Positions 6,469 to 7,937 of a stretch of 7,937 nucleotides of DNA are shown one piece after another. The DNA lies in NCBI GenBank assembly GCA_021781095.1, contig JAJXXM010000371.1:1-7937 (forward strand). Reading direction: 5' to 3'. Each line of letters opens with the position of its first letter. Positions within the stretch are counted from its first letter, which is position 1. The translations under genes and the position numbers were made by a program. Under the pieces are notes generated by a model. The model had not been told where the DNA came from and ran no database searches. It saw only the letters and a program-made list of their open reading frames with translations. Source of the DNA: a bacterium (lineage in GTDB: Bacteria; Eremiobacterota; Eremiobacteria; Baltobacterales; Baltobacteraceae).

Positions 6469-6483
6469 CGGGGATACTCCCCG
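6469..6483 (+). other. Perfect 6-bp hairpin at the predicted 5' end of the zinc-ribbon transcript
   Basis: CGGGGA (6469-6474) and TCCCCG (6478-6483) form a perfect stem around a three-base TAC loop. It falls at the start site predicted from the promoter at 6433-6462. A 5'-terminal stem could stabilise the mRNA, or the palindrome could be an operator. It is not followed by a T run, so it is not a terminator on the plus strand. Confidence 0.4.
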
Positions 6484-6576
6484 AATGGTTTCGAAGTCCG
6501 CGGGTCCGGTTTTACATGGCGTACCAGGCGAGTCGAAGAAACGTGTTCTTACTAGGAAATGGAAAGGTCTCGTCTA

Positions 6577-6909
6577 GTGTACGTTGATGAAATGCTGAAC
6601 TGCGTTGATTGCGGCAGCAAATTCGCGTTTACCGCTGGAGAACAGCGGTTTTACGAACAAAAAGGGTTCCAGAATAAACCCAACCGGTGTCTGGATTGTC
6701 GCCAAGCGCGTAAAGCGCAGCGCGGCAGTGCGGGCGGCGGCAGTGGTGCCGGCATGGGCGGTGGCGCAGGTCGCCAGCGCGAAATGTTCACCGCAACCTG
6801 CAACGGGTGCGGCGGCGTCGCCGAAGTGCCCTTCAATCCGCGCGGCGATAAGCCCGTGTACTGCCGCGACTGCTTCCAGTCGCAGCGGAGCGCTCCCAGC
6901 TACCGTTAA
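6577..6909 (+). CDS. Double zinc-ribbon protein (zf-trcl-type) with glycine-rich linker
   Basis: This is a small, probably cytoplasmic metal-binding protein of 110 residues. Counting from the GTG at 6577, the first zinc ribbon uses C9, C12, C38 and C41 and contains the conserved FAFTAGEQRFYEQKGF stretch of the probable zinc-ribbon (zf-trcl) family. A Gly/Ser/Ala linker (about residues 50-65) leads to a second ribbon with C75, C78, C96 and C99 around VPFNPRGDKPVYC. Such proteins are common in several phyla and are suspected nucleic-acid binders, but no function is established. The GTG at 6577 is preferred because GGAAAGG (6561-6567) sits nine bases upstream and the protein then begins VYVDEMLNCVDCG, like relatives as I recall them. 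The alternative ATG at 6559 adds six residues with rare codons and has AGGA only one base away. The gene is probably monocistronic; its stop shares TTAA with the convergent symporter gene. Confidence 0.9.
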   Translation: MYVDEMLNCVDCGSKFAFTAGEQRFYEQKGFQNKPNRCLDCRQARKAQRGSAGGGSGAGMGGGAGRQREMFTATCNGCGGVAEVPFNPRGDKPVYCRDCFQSQRSAPSYR

Positions 6910-7937
6910 TCGGTCGTAGGAGCTTCGAAAGACGAGTTCGCCATCGGCGGGCTCGTCTTCGTTTTTGGGGCGAGCCATTCGACGAGCGCGACGACGAACA
7001 GGTTCGCGATGAGCCCGCCGAAACCGGGATTGAAGCCGAGATGGGCGAGCACGTAGGTCAGCAACGCCGCAGTCACGACGCCCGCCGCAAGGCCGAGCGT
7101 CACCGCGATGCCGCGCAGCCGTAGACCGAATGCCGCTCCGACCACCCCGGGCAAAAATTGCGTGATGCCGCTGTAGTACACCAGCAAGAGCGATCCGAGC
7201 GTCTCGGGGGCGAGCCACCATGCAAGCAGCGCCGCTGCGGAGATCGCGATCACCGCGACGCGCATCGCCAACGTTTCGTGTCGCTCGTCGATGCGGCCGG
7301 GGAAGGCCGGGCGCACGATGTTGCGCACCACGATCGCCGCCGAGGCTAAAATGAGTGCCGAGGATGGCACCAGCGCCGCGAGCGCTCCGGCGCCGGCGAC
7401 GAAGCCCATCACCCAGGGCGGATAGTAGCGCGCGATGACGAGCAAAAACGATTGGTCGGCGGCGTGCCCGTGCAGCCCCGGTACCAGCAATAACGCCGCA
7501 TAGCCGGCGAAGAAGATGACGATCAACACGATCGAGTAGAGCGGCAGGAGCATGGCATTCCGCCGCAGCGTGTTGTCGCTGCGCGCGGAGAACGTTGCGG
7601 CGATCGAATGCGGGCCCATATAAAACCCGATGCCGGTAAACAACACCGTCGTTATGAACCACACTTGTCCGAACGGTGCGTCGCCGGTCGGAAGGGTGAG
7701 CAGGGCGGCATTCGTGCGTTGGAGTTGCGCGAACATTCCGCCGAGCGAGCCGAAGAAGTGGATCGGCAGGGCGATGCCCGCGAAGAGCACGGCCGCGAGC
7801 ACCAAGCCGTCCTTTACCAAACTCGCCCACGCCGTGCCGCGCAACCCGGCGGTAAACGTGAAGAGCGCGATCGCCGTAAAGGCGACCGCCGCGCCGATCG
7901 CTCCGTCGAGCCAGCCGTATCCGGCGCTCGAGAGTAC
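6906..7937 (-). CDS. Sodium:solute symporter (SSF family), C-terminal part; N-terminus beyond the window
   Basis: The reading frame is open to the right edge, so these 343 residues are the C-terminal portion of a membrane transporter; family members are usually about 480-550 residues. Numbering from the window edge, residues 30-43 (AGLRGTAWASLVKD) match the conserved GLRGTAW..xxKD segment of SSF proteins. Further family-like segments are GPHSIAATFSARSDNTLRRNA (about 108-128, given as landmark only) and PSSALILASAAIVVRNI (191-207), whose serines S192/S193 lie where SSF proteins place Na+ ligands. About nine hydrophobic segments are visible, up to residue 322, followed by a short polar tail ending EAPTTD. 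It should couple Na+ entry to uptake of a small solute. The style is closest to monocarboxylate/organic-acid-type SSF members, but the substrate cannot be assigned. A TTG at 7844 is an internal codon, not the start. The stop (6906-6908) overlaps that of the convergent zinc-ribbon gene. Confidence 0.93.
   Translation of the reverse strand, partial: VLSSAGYGWLDGAIGAAVAFTAIALFTFTAGLRGTAWASLVKDGLVLAAVLFAGIALPIHFFGSLGGMFAQLQRTNAALLTLPTGDAPFGQVWFITTVLFTGIGFYMGPHSIAATFSARSDNTLRRNAMLLPLYSIVLIVIFFAGYAALLLVPGLHGHAADQSFLLVIARYYPPWVMGFVAGAGALAALVPSSALILASAAIVVRNIVRPAFPGRIDERHETLAMRVAVIAISAAALLAWWLAPETLGSLLLVYYSGITQFLPGVVGAAFGLRLRGIAVTLGLAAGVVTAALLTYVLAHLGFNPGFGGLIANLFVVALVEWLAPKTKTSPPMANSSFEAPTTD

Larger units (their letters stand above)
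6308..6576. other. Divergent intergenic region with inverted repeats and a candidate promoter
   Basis: About 270 bases separate the DoxX-like gene (minus) from the zinc-ribbon gene (plus). It is the only sizeable non-coding stretch in the window. It should contain the start signals of both genes. Visible contents: the DoxX Shine-Dalgarno sequence, an ACCCGGGT palindrome (6349-6356) followed by a T5 run, a nested inverted repeat (6362-6410), a good plus-strand promoter candidate (6433-6462), a perfect 6-bp hairpin (6469-6483) and the zinc-ribbon ribosome site (6561-6567). Rarely used codons (AGG, CTA, ATA, AGA, TTA) in the plus-strand frame across it argue against ordinary coding. Confidence 0.7.

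Noticed and set aside
6574..7830. 418-codon minus-strand frame in another phase across the symporter and zinc-ribbon genes
   Set aside because: It is Arg/Ala-rich and non-hydrophobic, while the adjacent phase gives a clear multi-helix SSF transporter and the plus strand gives perfect CxxC pairs.

Overview
The window is a compact, GC-rich (roughly 60-65 % by eye) bacterial chromosomal segment. A TonB-dependent outer-membrane receptor with a signal peptide points to a Gram-negative (diderm) cell. The receptor's carboxypeptidase-regulatory-like N-terminus and the double zinc-ribbon protein are styles I associate with under-sampled soil phyla such as Eremiobacterota (WPS-2) or Acidobacteriota. 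That placement is an inference and no marker gene here proves it. I see no mobile element, rRNA, convincing tRNA or CRISPR array.

Left block (about 44-5899, all + strand): an OmpR-type response regulator, a membrane histidine kinase (overlapping it by ATGA), a 1093-residue TonB-dependent receptor and an Mpo1/DUF962-type membrane protein. Gaps are -4, 24 and 7 bases, so the four genes look like one transcription unit. The likely logic is that the kinase senses something in the periplasm and the regulator adjusts production of an outer-membrane uptake receptor. The kinase's periplasmic loop is rich in His and Pro, and the last gene belongs to an Fe(II)-dependent dioxygenase family, which hints weakly at metals or lipids. 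The ligand cannot be read from the sequence.

The most unusual object is the receptor's C-terminus. The beta-barrel appears to end near residue 795, yet the protein continues for nearly 300 residues. This tail contains a tandem duplication of a roughly 105-120-residue domain, each copy with a pair of cysteines and a shared C-terminal signature, then a proline-rich end. I do not recognise the domain. A second oddity is that both non-overlapping junctions in this block carry a four-codon mini-ORF whose stop overlaps the next start codon, at the same 11-base offset.

Right block (5912-7937): a DoxX-like four-helix membrane protein (- strand, convergent with the Mpo1-like gene), a divergent intergenic region of about 270 bases with inverted repeats and a candidate promoter, a small double zinc-ribbon protein (+), and the C-terminal 343 residues of a sodium:solute symporter (- strand, running off the right edge). 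The last two genes converge so tightly that their stop codons share a single TTAA.
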